Of a stretch of DNA of 64,000 nucleotides, positions 45,119 through 53,188 are shown piece after piece; position 1 is the first letter of the stretch, and each line of letters starts with the position of its first letter. Source of the stretch: Bifidobacterium asteroides. GTDB taxonomy: Bacteria > Actinomycetota > Actinomycetes > Actinomycetales > Bifidobacteriaceae. The notes under the pieces are model-generated. The model worked only from the letters and a program-made list of their open reading frames with translations. It had not been told where the DNA came from and did no database searches. The stretch is taken from positions 1,426,001 through 1,490,000 of the forward strand of contig NZ_CP048272.1 of NCBI RefSeq assembly GCF_019469425.1. The letters run 5' to 3'. The translations under genes and the position numbers were made by a program.

Positions 45119-46143
45119 ACATAATCAAGCCCCTGACCTTTGAGCCTGCCCTGGGCTGGGTTGTCGGCGGCCTTCTGGCCGGTCTGCTGCTGCTCCTGGC
45201 CCTTGCGCTGGTCATCCATGGACTGCGCAAGGACCAGGATACGGATGCCGATCACTGGGCCCTGACACGACGCACTGCCATGGTCCTGATCCTGGCCCTC
45301 ATGGTCCTGACCCCCAGCACGGTTAGCAAGACCACCAACAAAGCGGTCAACGCCACTGATGTCTTCATTGCGGTTGACGTGACCGGATCCATGGCGGTCA
45401 AGGATGCCGGATATGGCGATCAGGAAGGAATGAGCCGGCTGGAAGTGGCTCGGGCGGCCGTCCACGACCTGACTCGCATCTATCCCGATGCCTCCTTCTC
45501 GGCCTTGAGCTTCGGCGCCTCGACCAGCGTCGATCTGCCCCTGACACCCGACGTGCGGGCTGTGGATAGCTGGGCCAGGGGGCTGGCTGCAGAGCCCACA
45601 TCCCGATCCTCCGGCTCCAGCCTGGATGCTCCGCTGGATCGCCTGAGCCTGGTTTTGAAGCAGACCAGGGATCGGCATCCCGATGACCGAATTCTGCTCT
45701 ACCTGATCAGCGACGGCGAACAGACCGGACCTGATGAACGGCGATCCTTCAGCGTTCTCAGGGAGGGATTGGACGATGCCTTTGTGCTGGGAACCGGCTC
45801 AGCCAAGGGCGGCATGGTGCCTGTGAGCTCCGATGCAGGCGGAAGCGATACCGACGGCTGGGTGACGGACCCCAAGACCGGGCAGCCGGGCATCTCCGCC
45901 ATGGACCCGAAAACCCTCAAGGCCATGGCGGACGAGATGAGCGGCCACTACCAGGCCCTGGCCAAGGGAGCCACGGTACGCGAAGGGGCTGCTGCTGCGG
46001 CTTCCAAGCGCTACCGAGTGACCAAGGTCGACCAGGTCCGCCAGCATGTCACCCCGCTGGTCTGGCCGCTGGCTCTGGTGGAGCTGGTCCTGATCCTGAT
46101 TGAAACGGGGCTCTGGATCCGCACTTCGAGGAGGCTGCTATGA
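45115..46143 (+). CDS. VWA-domain membrane protein (second of two)
   Basis: This 342-residue VWA protein starts MNIIKPLTFEPALGW and has two N-terminal membrane segments, then a MIDAS-containing domain (DVFIAVDVTGSMAVKDAGYG). LYLISDGEQTGPDERRSF is the later metal-binding region, and a C-terminal span (LVWPLALVELVLILIETGLWI) closes the protein. It is a paralogue of the preceding gene, and the two may form a heteromeric membrane complex. A longer reading from 45052 is rejected because the ATG at 45115 overlaps the upstream stop in ATGA. Confidence 0.88.
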   Translation: MNIIKPLTFEPALGWVVGGLLAGLLLLLALALVIHGLRKDQDTDADHWALTRRTAMVLILALMVLTPSTVSKTTNKAVNATDVFIAVDVTGSMAVKDAGYGDQEGMSRLEVARAAVHDLTRIYPDASFSALSFGASTSVDLPLTPDVRAVDSWARGLAAEPTSRSSGSSLDAPLDRLSLVLKQTRDRHPDDRILLYLISDGEQTGPDERRSFSVLREGLDDAFVLGTGSAKGGMVPVSSDAGGSDTDGWVTDPKTGQPGISAMDPKTLKAMADEMSGHYQALAKGATVREGAAAAASKRYRVTKVDQVRQHVTPLVWPLALVELVLILIETGLWIRTSRRLL

Positions 46144-46691
46144 GAAGGAAGTTCCAGCAGGGAGCAAGAAGCGGACGTGACTTGCGAGTGCGTTTGATCT
46201 TGGCTGGCTTAGCCTTGGTTGCAGCCTTGGCAGGAGCTTGGGGCCTGATCAACGTCAGGGCCATCGCCATCTACAACGAGGGCACGCACACGTTGAGCGC
46301 CAACGTCCGACAGGCTCAAAACCCCCAGGCCGATCCGGCATCCATCAAGGCTTTGCAGGACCAGGCCGAGCATCTCTTCGCCCAGGTCGAACGACCGGGG
46401 CTTCTGATTCTGCCACAGACCAGGCAGGCTGCCCAGGCCAACCGCGCCGCCAACGCTGCGCTGACCAGCAGCACGGAGCGTCTGTTCAAGAAGCAGAAGG
46501 CCGATAAGGCCCGGGACGGGCAGAACGGATCAGGCAAGGGCTCCTCCTCAGGGCTGACTGAGCGGCAGGAGGCCGAGGTGGAGGATCTGCTCAAACGCAG
46601 CCAGCAGCAGAGCGAACCGTCCGCCTCACCCACGCCAACGGGCAAGGCGAGCGACAACAAGGGTCAGGGGCAGAACGTCAAACCCTGGTGA
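46140..46691 (+). CDS. Single-span membrane protein closing the MoxR/VWA operon
   Basis: This 183-residue protein has a basic N-terminus, one membrane span (VRLILAGLALVAALAGAWGLINV), a helical extracytoplasmic segment rich in Gln and Ala, and a Ser/Gly/Lys-rich disordered tail. It may belong to the bifidobacterial DUF6466 group, but I cannot confirm this by eye. The start overlaps the second VWA gene by 4 nt, so it is part of the same operon. The function is unknown. Confidence 0.75.
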   Translation: MRRKFQQGARSGRDLRVRLILAGLALVAALAGAWGLINVRAIAIYNEGTHTLSANVRQAQNPQADPASIKALQDQAEHLFAQVERPGLLILPQTRQAAQANRAANAALTSSTERLFKKQKADKARDGQNGSGKGSSSGLTERQEAEVEDLLKRSQQQSEPSASPTPTGKASDNKGQGQNVKPW

Positions 46692-46876
46692 CCAGCCGCA
46701 CAGCCTTTCGTATGAGTCATCCAAACGAATTGTTTTCCAGCAGATCAATTCCCGCGCAGACGAGCGTCTCCCGGCTATCAGACCGGCAGAATTAGCGGCA
46801 GATCAGTCCACAGCAGGATGAATCGGACCTCATTCGACCACATGGCCCTTTGGGGGTCATTTCAGGATGATTACCA

Positions 46877-46885
46877 TGTTGTAGT
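46877..46885 (+). promoter_or_regulatory. Extended -10 promoter, leaderless WXG-like gene
   Basis: TG, one nucleotide, then TGTAGT ends 6 nt before the ATG at 46892. It lies at the end of a 200-nt gap after the MoxR/VWA operon in which I see no other gene. Confidence 0.55.
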
Positions 46886-46891
46886 AGAGAC

Positions 46892-47218
46892 ATGTCTAGG
46901 TCATCCTCATCACTGCCCGCCCTGAGTCCTTTCCTGGACCAGCCATCCTATCTGGCTGATCCAGAGGCGGCCCAAACCTGCCCCTGTCATGGACGGGCAG
47001 CCTGCTGTCGTGCCATGCTGTCCGACATGGCACGACAGTCGCGAACCACTCTGGTCCATCTGAGTGAATTAGCCGACCAGGCTCTGAGGATCGACTGGCA
47101 AGGGCGGGCCGCTGAAGCCTATCGGGCCCAGGTGCGGGCCATGGATGCCCTCTGCCAGGATCAGCGTATCCAGGCAGGGCGCACCCTGAATCTGATCGAT
47201 CAAGAGAGCCGACCATGA
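46892..47218 (+). CDS. WXG-like small protein with Cys cluster
   Basis: This 108-residue protein has a helix-turn-helix core resembling WXG100 proteins: Trp69-Gln-Gly71 in RIDWQGRAAEAYRAQV, flanked by helices LSDMARQSRTTLVHLSELADQAL and MDALCQDQRIQAGRTLNLI. Its N-terminus is unusual, with a Cys cluster at residues 30, 32, 38 and 39 (CPCHGRAACC) that could bind metal or form disulfides. The stop overlaps the hydrolase start by 4 nt, so the two are translationally coupled. It is probably a partner or export chaperone of the hydrolase, by analogy with type VII substrates. This role is inferred. Confidence 0.7.
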   Translation: MSRSSSSLPALSPFLDQPSYLADPEAAQTCPCHGRAACCRAMLSDMARQSRTTLVHLSELADQALRIDWQGRAAEAYRAQVRAMDALCQDQRIQAGRTLNLIDQESRP

Positions 47219-48642
47219 AGCGGACGATCACCGCTGCTCCCGATGCCAATGGCTATACGCGCACCGAGCTGGACCATCTGCTCGGCATGGCGGACCGGCT
47301 CAACCAGGCAGGTGGCGCTCTGGCCACCATGCAGTCCCAATGGGTTTTGACCAATCAGGCTATCCGCAGAACCATGCCGGGAATGCCGGCCCTTCCTTGC
47401 GCCCGGGCTGCCGTGCCGCCGCCGGGCCACGCCCATCTGCCCCTGGATCTGATGGTGTCCTTCTGCAGTGACCAGGCCCAGGCCTGCGAAGACCTACGCA
47501 CCCGCCTTCAGTCCGTAGCCGACAGGCTGACCAAGGCCTACGGGCTGTACTCGCAGGCTGAATCATTTATGGACCGGCTGATGAACTCCCTGATGTCCAA
47601 GGCCTTGACCGTCTTTCAGCGCATTGCCCCGTTCATGCTGGGATCCATCGGTTTGGGCCTGGGAATAGCCAAATTGACCGACCACCTGGACGCATCGCAA
47701 TTCCAGGAATTGCTGGAAACCACTGCCAGCATCCAACAGCCCCTGCTGACCGCGGTCGCATCCAGCCTGTCCTCGGACCATCGCGATCCCATTGGCGGAT
47801 TGGTCACCGGCCCCGGCCTGCTGATGCCTTTGATACTCGCTCATTTCCAGGGAGACCGAATCGCGATGGAACCTGTTCATCCGCAGAGCAAAGGACTGGG
47901 CGAGGCCCATGACATCGCCGGTGCTCTACACAACCTGGAGACTTTGGGATCCTGCCGGGACGGCATTCCATACGCCACAGTTGCCGTACAGCGTTATCGA
48001 AAGGCCGGCGGCAAAGACCACTGGCTGGTCTACATACCCGGCACCAGCTCCCATCTGGACTCCCCCATCGGATGGGCCCAGAACATCCAGCTCATGAGCG
48101 ACAAGGCTTCAGTGCGCGACAGGGCGGCTTCTCTGCGCTTAGTTGACCAAGCCATGCGGGATGCGGGAGTGCGTCCGGACGATCCGGTCAGCCTGGTGGG
48201 CCATTCCCAGGGTGGCATCGTGGCCGCCACCATGGCTTCGGATCTTTCGGACCACTACAGTTTCGATCACATCGTGACCGTCGGCTCGCCCATCGCCCAT
48301 CGCAAAATAGAGCCTGACACCTGGGTCACCAGCGTGGAGATGCGCGAAGAGCTGGTCTCCAGCCTTGATGGAGCCGACAATCCCTCCCGACCCAATCAGC
48401 TGACAGTCAGGGGAAAAGCGGGTGGACCTCCCCCTCCAGACGGGACACAGACCGGCCGGACAGTGACCACCGCTGGACCCGGCAAGGAATCCACCCACGG
48501 TATGGCCTACCAGCAGGCGGCCTGGGCTGATGCCCGAGATCAGAACTCACCAGCAGTACGACGACAGGACGACCACTTCACCCATGCCATCGAGGGCGAT
48601 CTGCAGGAGACCCTCTACTATCGCGGCAGGCTACGGCGATGA
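47215..48642 (+). CDS. Alpha/beta hydrolase with helical N-terminal domain (WXG-associated)
   Basis: This 475-residue protein has a helical N-terminal region (about 1-185) with a hydrophobic stretch (FMLGSIGLGLGIAKL) near 140-153, followed by an alpha/beta hydrolase domain. The nucleophile elbow is LVGHSQGG with Ser331. HWLVYIPGTSS near 270 is the oxyanion strand, Asp385 or Asp388 is a candidate acid, and His428 in ESTHGMAYQQ is the likely catalytic His. A Pro/Gly-rich loop at about 400-425 interrupts the domain. No signal peptide is seen. It forms an operon with the WXG-like gene. I infer a secreted or surface esterase or lipase. The substrate is unknown. Confidence 0.75.
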   Translation: MKRTITAAPDANGYTRTELDHLLGMADRLNQAGGALATMQSQWVLTNQAIRRTMPGMPALPCARAAVPPPGHAHLPLDLMVSFCSDQAQACEDLRTRLQSVADRLTKAYGLYSQAESFMDRLMNSLMSKALTVFQRIAPFMLGSIGLGLGIAKLTDHLDASQFQELLETTASIQQPLLTAVASSLSSDHRDPIGGLVTGPGLLMPLILAHFQGDRIAMEPVHPQSKGLGEAHDIAGALHNLETLGSCRDGIPYATVAVQRYRKAGGKDHWLVYIPGTSSHLDSPIGWAQNIQLMSDKASVRDRAASLRLVDQAMRDAGVRPDDPVSLVGHSQGGIVAATMASDLSDHYSFDHIVTVGSPIAHRKIEPDTWVTSVEMREELVSSLDGADNPSRPNQLTVRGKAGGPPPPDGTQTGRTVTTAGPGKESTHGMAYQQAAWADARDQNSPAVRRQDDHFTHAIEGDLQETLYYRGRLRR

Positions 48643-48702
48643 GCGGGACACGCGGGCCCCCAGGAGCGCCCATGCCGGTTCCCGCTGGTTGACCCGGTCG
48701 TC

Positions 48703-48708
48703 TAGGCT
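48703..48708 (+). promoter_or_regulatory. -10 element of a probable leaderless purB promoter
   Basis: TAGGCT is 6 nt before the ATG. GGAGG is present but only 1 nt from the ATG, too close to act as a normal ribosome binding site. Confidence 0.45.
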
Positions 48709-48714
48709 GGAGGC

Positions 48715-50160
48715 ATGAACCTGAGCCGAATCACCCCAGTCATCCCCCTTAATCCCTTGGACGGACGTTACCGCAGACAGACCGTCGATCTGGTGGACTA
48801 TCTGAGCGAACCTGCCTTGAACCGCGAGCGCATGCGGGTCGAGGTCGAATGGATGATCATGCTGGCAAACGGCTACCAGGGCAACGGCCAGCACCCGGTC
48901 TTGCCAGGCGTAGAACCTCTGACCGAGGTGGAACAGGCCTATCTACGAGCCATACCCGAGGATTTCGATGCCGACGGCATCACCGAACTGGCAGGCATCG
49001 AAGCGCAGACCCACCACGATGTCAAAGCCGTGGAATACTACATCGACCGCCGTCTGGAGACTGCAGCCACAGCACTTGGCTCCGAGTCCCAACTTCCAAG
49101 GCTGATGCCCATGGTCCACTTCGCCTGCACCAGCGAGGACATCAACAACCTAGCCTATGCCCGCTGCATCCGAGGCGGGGTCGAGCAGGTCTGGCTCCCC
49201 AAGGCCACCCGGATCGAGGAGCATCTGGCAACCATGGCGGAGCATTACCGGGATCTGCCCATGCTCGCCCTGACCCACGGCCAGCCGGCCACACCCACAA
49301 CCCTGGGCAAGGAGATGGCGGTCTACGTCCACCGATTGCACCGGCAGCTGGACCGGATCCACAATCAGGACTACATGGGCAAGATGAATGGCGCCACTGG
49401 AACCTTTGGCGCCCATCTGGCCGCCCTGCCGCAGGTGGACTGGATTGATCTGACCCGGACCTTCGTCGTGCAGCGGATGGGTCTGGTCTGGAACCCACTG
49501 ACGATCCAGATCGAGTCACACGACTGGCAGGCCGAGCTCTTCAGCAACATCGCCCACCTAGGCCGGATCCTGCACAACCTGGCCGTGGATATTTGGATGT
49601 ACATCTCCCGCGGCGTCTTCGCCCAGGAGCCCGTCAAAGGCGCGACAGGGTCCAGCACCATGCCCCACAAGGTCAACCCCATACGATTCGAGAACGCCGA
49701 AGCCAATCTGGAGATCTCAGGAGCCCTGCTGGACACCCTGGCCACCACCCTGACCGAAACCCGCTGGCAGCGAGACCTGACTGACTCCACCACCCAGCGC
49801 AACATTGGTTCGGCTCTGGGCTACAGCCTGCTGGCTCTGGACAACCTGGACGGCGGTCTGCAGACCATCCACCCCGACAAGGCACTGATGGCCCGCGAGC
49901 TGGACAGCAACTGGGAGGTCCTGGGCGAGCCCATACAAACGGCCATGCGGACCGCTGGACTGGCTGGACGCTCAGGCATGGATCATCCCTATGAGCAGGT
50001 CAAGGAGCTGATGCGGGGCAAGAGGATCGGCCGGGAGGATGTCGGACACTTCATCGATGGCCTCGACCTGGACCAGGACACGGCCAGTCGGCTCAAGGCC
50101 TTGACGCCGGCGACCTACACCGGCGCAGCCGAAACCTTGGTGGACTTCGATCGCGACTGA
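48715..50160 (+). CDS. purB: Adenylosuccinate lyase
   Basis: This enzyme performs two fumarate-releasing steps of purine synthesis (SAICAR to AICAR, adenylosuccinate to AMP). It is 481 residues, of the longer PurB subgroup. NPLDGRYRRQT is at the N-terminus, THHDVKAVEYYI and HFACTSEDINNLAYA line the active site, and the fumarase-superfamily signature with the catalytic Ser is GSSTMPHKVNPIRFENAE. LTHGQPATPTT supplies the catalytic His. It is 2 nt from the downstream UPF0104-like gene, so the two are probably co-transcribed. Confidence 0.97.
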   Translation: MNLSRITPVIPLNPLDGRYRRQTVDLVDYLSEPALNRERMRVEVEWMIMLANGYQGNGQHPVLPGVEPLTEVEQAYLRAIPEDFDADGITELAGIEAQTHHDVKAVEYYIDRRLETAATALGSESQLPRLMPMVHFACTSEDINNLAYARCIRGGVEQVWLPKATRIEEHLATMAEHYRDLPMLALTHGQPATPTTLGKEMAVYVHRLHRQLDRIHNQDYMGKMNGATGTFGAHLAALPQVDWIDLTRTFVVQRMGLVWNPLTIQIESHDWQAELFSNIAHLGRILHNLAVDIWMYISRGVFAQEPVKGATGSSTMPHKVNPIRFENAEANLEISGALLDTLATTLTETRWQRDLTDSTTQRNIGSALGYSLLALDNLDGGLQTIHPDKALMARELDSNWEVLGEPIQTAMRTAGLAGRSGMDHPYEQVKELMRGKRIGREDVGHFIDGLDLDQDTASRLKALTPATYTGAAETLVDFDRD

Positions 50161-50162
50161 CC

Positions 50163-52634
50163 ATGACCCCGTCCCAGTCGACCATTACCCCCGAGGACAC
50201 TGATTCCGCCGATCCCGTTAAGCCAGATCAGGTCGTCATCAGGGATACCCCGCCACAACGAGTCCACGACGCCGAGGACCTGCTTCGAGCCCTGGCGGCT
50301 CTGATCCTAGGGATCCTGGTCACCCTGGCAGCTGTCTATCTGAAGGGCATAGCAGCCGGGGTCGAGTCGGACATGCGTCAGGCCGGAAATGCCATGGACT
50401 GGCTCATGGACGTACCTACCGCCTTCCTTCAGCAGGCAGTGACCGTGACCGTGGTCCTGGCCGTGATTGTCCACCTGCTAATCAACAGAGAATGGATCCA
50501 GGCCATCACCGCCCCCCTAGCCATGTTCTTAGGGTTCGGGTTGGTCATGCTGACCTCCAACCTGATTCTGAAGGCGGGCAACCCGACCTTGATTGCCTCA
50601 TTCAGCTCCCAGAACGCCATAGGGTCGCCCGTCCTTCTGCCTGACTTCTATGCCGGTCTGGCTGCCTTCCTGAGCGCAGCAGGACCCCGTCGCTTGCGCA
50701 GCTCGGTTAAATGGGGATGGAACGCTCTCTACATTGTGGCCGTCATCATGGTCGCCATATCCTCCAATTCGGCCAGCGGGGTTCTGGTCTCGCTGATCCT
50801 GGGACGGATCATGGGCATGGTTGTCCGATACCTGGCGGGCACGCAGAACAAGGGCGCCTGGGGACAGGGAGTGGTACAGGCCATAGCCTCCATCGGCATC
50901 CACGCCGCCAGCCTGGAACGTCAGGATCCGACTCTGGACGCCGATGGCCAGCCCCTGCCCGCCCTCGCCGACGACCTCATCGAAGCATCCCGCATCTACA
51001 GGGCCCGCGACAGGGATGGCCACACTTACACGGTGTCAGTCATGGACGGCCAGTTGCACACTGTGGGCTATCTGATGCAGCTCTGGCAGTGGATCAAACT
51101 GTCCGGAGTGTCCATGCGCAGAGACAGGTCAGTCAGAAACTCCATGCAACATCACATGGCCATGTTGGCTGAATTGCGGGATCTCGGGCTGACTGCCCTG
51201 CACCCCTATGGCTTGGCGGAGAGCGCGGAATCCTCAATTCTGGTCTTGGAGGATGACGTCCACCTTCGGTCCCTGGAACCTGGGAGTCTGAACACGGACA
51301 GGGCCAAGCAGCTGATGGACTACCTTCGCCAGGCCAACGAGCGCGGCTTCACGCATCGCCGCATCCGCCCGGAGACCCTAGCCGTAGACCAGTCAGGCTC
51401 CCTGGTCATCGCCGGTTGGGAGAATGGCGACAGCGCCAGTTCCCAGGCCAACATCGCCCTGGACCGAATCCAGCTTCTCGCCCTTATTGCCACGATGATT
51501 GGTGTAGATCAAGCCATCGAGGCCGCCCGTGCCTCCTGGGGTGTCCAGACCCTGGCTGGACTGTCGCCCTTCTGCCAGATGGTAGCCATTCCCTCACAAA
51601 CCCAGGCCCTGGCTGGTTGGGATCGGCAGATTCTAACCGACTTGCGCAAACAGCTGCGGGCCATGGCTCCACCTGAGTCGGTGGCAGAGACTGGCCAGGT
51701 GACCCTTTCCCGATTCAGTCTGCGCAGCTTCATGGCCCTTGCCCTTTTGGTGGTGGCTGTGGCGGTCATCATCACCCAGTTCAACCTGCCCCAGGTCATC
51801 AGCGCCGTCCGCAACGCCAACCCTTGGATGGCCGGACTCTCCTTCCTGCTGGGGTCGCTGTCCTGGGTGGGCTGCGCCATCACCCTGGGGGTCTTCATCG
51901 ACCCGTCCAAGCGCAACTTCAAGGGCATTTTCCTATCCCAGGTCGCATCCTCGTTCACCTCGGTCTCTATGCCCGCCGGGGTGGGGCCGGCCTTCGTCAA
52001 CCTGCAGTTCCTACGGCGGGACGGTTATGACAACACCATGGCCACGGCCATCATGAGCGCCGTTGTTGCCGTCCAGTTCGCGACCACTTTCTGCCTGCTG
52101 ATCGTCATTGGCCTGTTCACTGGACGCAACACCCTATCCGGGATGATCCCCACCAACACCCTGGTCATCGTCATCGGAACGGTGGCCATTGTCGCAGCCC
52201 TGATCATGGCCGTGCCTTACACACGGCGACTGGTTATGGAACGGCTAATGCCCATCGTGACCTCCTACGCGCGCCACCTTGTAGAGATTCTGACCCAGCC
52301 CAGGCAACTGGTGGTGGCCGTGCTTGGGGCCGTGCTGCAGTCAGCCGCCCTGGGCATGAGTTTCTGGGCCGCCCTGATGGCCTTCGGTTGTCGAACCAAC
52401 GTCTTCGAGACCACCTTCGTCTTCCTCCTGGCCAACACTCTAGGCTCTGCTGTCCCCACCCCCGGTGGCCTGGGGGCCATAGAGGCGGTACTTTTCTCTG
52501 CCTTCCGCCTGGCTGGCGTTCCCTCGGGCGTGGCCATCTCAGCGACTCTGGTCTTCCGGGTGGCCACCTACTGGCTGCGCATTCCTCTGGGAGCCCTGGC
52601 AATGCACTGGCTGAGCAACCACAACCGCATCTGA
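50163..52634 (+). CDS. UPF0104/LPG-synthase-like membrane protein with kinase-like central domain
   Basis: This 823-residue protein has an N-terminal block of about six membrane segments (about 40-240), a cytoplasmic domain (about 270-510) and a C-terminal block of about seven segments. The C-terminal block has SMPAGVGPAFVNLQFLRRDGYD and TLGSAVPTPGGLGAIEAVLF, which match the lysylphosphatidylglycerol synthase transmembrane region. The middle domain resembles a protein kinase, but the catalytic loop reads HRRIRPETLAVD, with Arg where HRD kinases have Asp, and the DFG position reads GWENGD. It is probably a pseudokinase. The start is 2 nt after purB. No lipid substrate can be assigned. Confidence 0.8.
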   Translation: MTPSQSTITPEDTDSADPVKPDQVVIRDTPPQRVHDAEDLLRALAALILGILVTLAAVYLKGIAAGVESDMRQAGNAMDWLMDVPTAFLQQAVTVTVVLAVIVHLLINREWIQAITAPLAMFLGFGLVMLTSNLILKAGNPTLIASFSSQNAIGSPVLLPDFYAGLAAFLSAAGPRRLRSSVKWGWNALYIVAVIMVAISSNSASGVLVSLILGRIMGMVVRYLAGTQNKGAWGQGVVQAIASIGIHAASLERQDPTLDADGQPLPALADDLIEASRIYRARDRDGHTYTVSVMDGQLHTVGYLMQLWQWIKLSGVSMRRDRSVRNSMQHHMAMLAELRDLGLTALHPYGLAESAESSILVLEDDVHLRSLEPGSLNTDRAKQLMDYLRQANERGFTHRRIRPETLAVDQSGSLVIAGWENGDSASSQANIALDRIQLLALIATMIGVDQAIEAARASWGVQTLAGLSPFCQMVAIPSQTQALAGWDRQILTDLRKQLRAMAPPESVAETGQVTLSRFSLRSFMALALLVVAVAVIITQFNLPQVISAVRNANPWMAGLSFLLGSLSWVGCAITLGVFIDPSKRNFKGIFLSQVASSFTSVSMPAGVGPAFVNLQFLRRDGYDNTMATAIMSAVVAVQFATTFCLLIVIGLFTGRNTLSGMIPTNTLVIVIGTVAIVAALIMAVPYTRRLVMERLMPIVTSYARHLVEILTQPRQLVVAVLGAVLQSAALGMSFWAALMAFGCRTNVFETTFVFLLANTLGSAVPTPGGLGAIEAVLFSAFRLAGVPSGVAISATLVFRVATYWLRIPLGALAMHWLSNHNRI

Positions 52635-52732
52635 AGAGCCCTTTGGGCAGCCCCAATCCCGAGAACCTCAAAAAACGCTTGATGAAATGTCGGAAACCCC
52701 CGGAAAATGCGGTGTTTGAGCCAAATCTGCGG

Positions 52733-52738
52733 TAATAT
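52733..52738 (+). promoter_or_regulatory. Probable -10 box of the HU gene
   Basis: TAATAT lies about 65 nt before the HU start, giving a leader with a normal ribosome binding site. No convincing -35 box is seen. Confidence 0.4.
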
Positions 52739-52803
52739 CATTCATTGACCGTTGGGTTTTCCCAAAATCAAGCAATGGGAGGCCCCCGAAAGAAGGATGT
52801 TCT

Positions 52804-53091
52804 ATGGCATACAACAAGTCTGATCTCGTTTCGAAGATTGCGCAGAAGTCCAACCTGACCAAGGCTCAGGCGGAAGCTGCCGTCAACGCCTTCCAGGATG
52901 TCTTCGTCGAGGCCATGAAGTCCGGTGAGGGTCTGAAGCTGACCGGTCTGTTCTCGGCCGAGCGTGTCAAGCGTGCCGCCCGCACCGGACGCAACCCCCG
53001 CACCGGTGAGACTATCAAGATCCCGGCCAGCTATGGCGTGCGCATCTCAGCCGGCTCGCTGCTGAAGAAGGCCGTCACCAACAAGAAGTGA
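52804..53091 (+). CDS. hup: HU family DNA-binding protein
   Basis: This 95-residue nucleoid protein starts MAYNKSDLVSKIAQKSNLT. The dimerisation helices are followed by the DNA-binding arm region RTGRNPRTGETIKIPASYGVRISAG, the family signature, and the C-terminal LKKAVTNKK. Its length is standard and the basic tail seen in mycobacterial HupB is absent. AGAAGG lies 7 nt before the ATG. A strong terminator follows, so the gene is monocistronic. Confidence 0.97.
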   Translation: MAYNKSDLVSKIAQKSNLTKAQAEAAVNAFQDVFVEAMKSGEGLKLTGLFSAERVKRAARTGRNPRTGETIKIPASYGVRISAGSLLKKAVTNKK

Positions 53092-53106
53092 AACCAGCCT
53101 TTTACA

Positions 53107-53148
53107 AGGGCCCCTGCATCCATCTACGGATGCCGGGGCTCTTTTTTT
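53107..53148 (+). terminator. Rho-independent terminator of hup
   Basis: GCCCCTGCATCC pairs with GGATGCCGGGGC (one bulge), and the stem is followed by CTCTTTTTTT. This is a classical intrinsic terminator 16 nt after the stop codon. Confidence 0.93.
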
Positions 53149-53188
53149 ATAGTGAGATCTTACGGATGATCAGCAGTGCAAACCGGTC

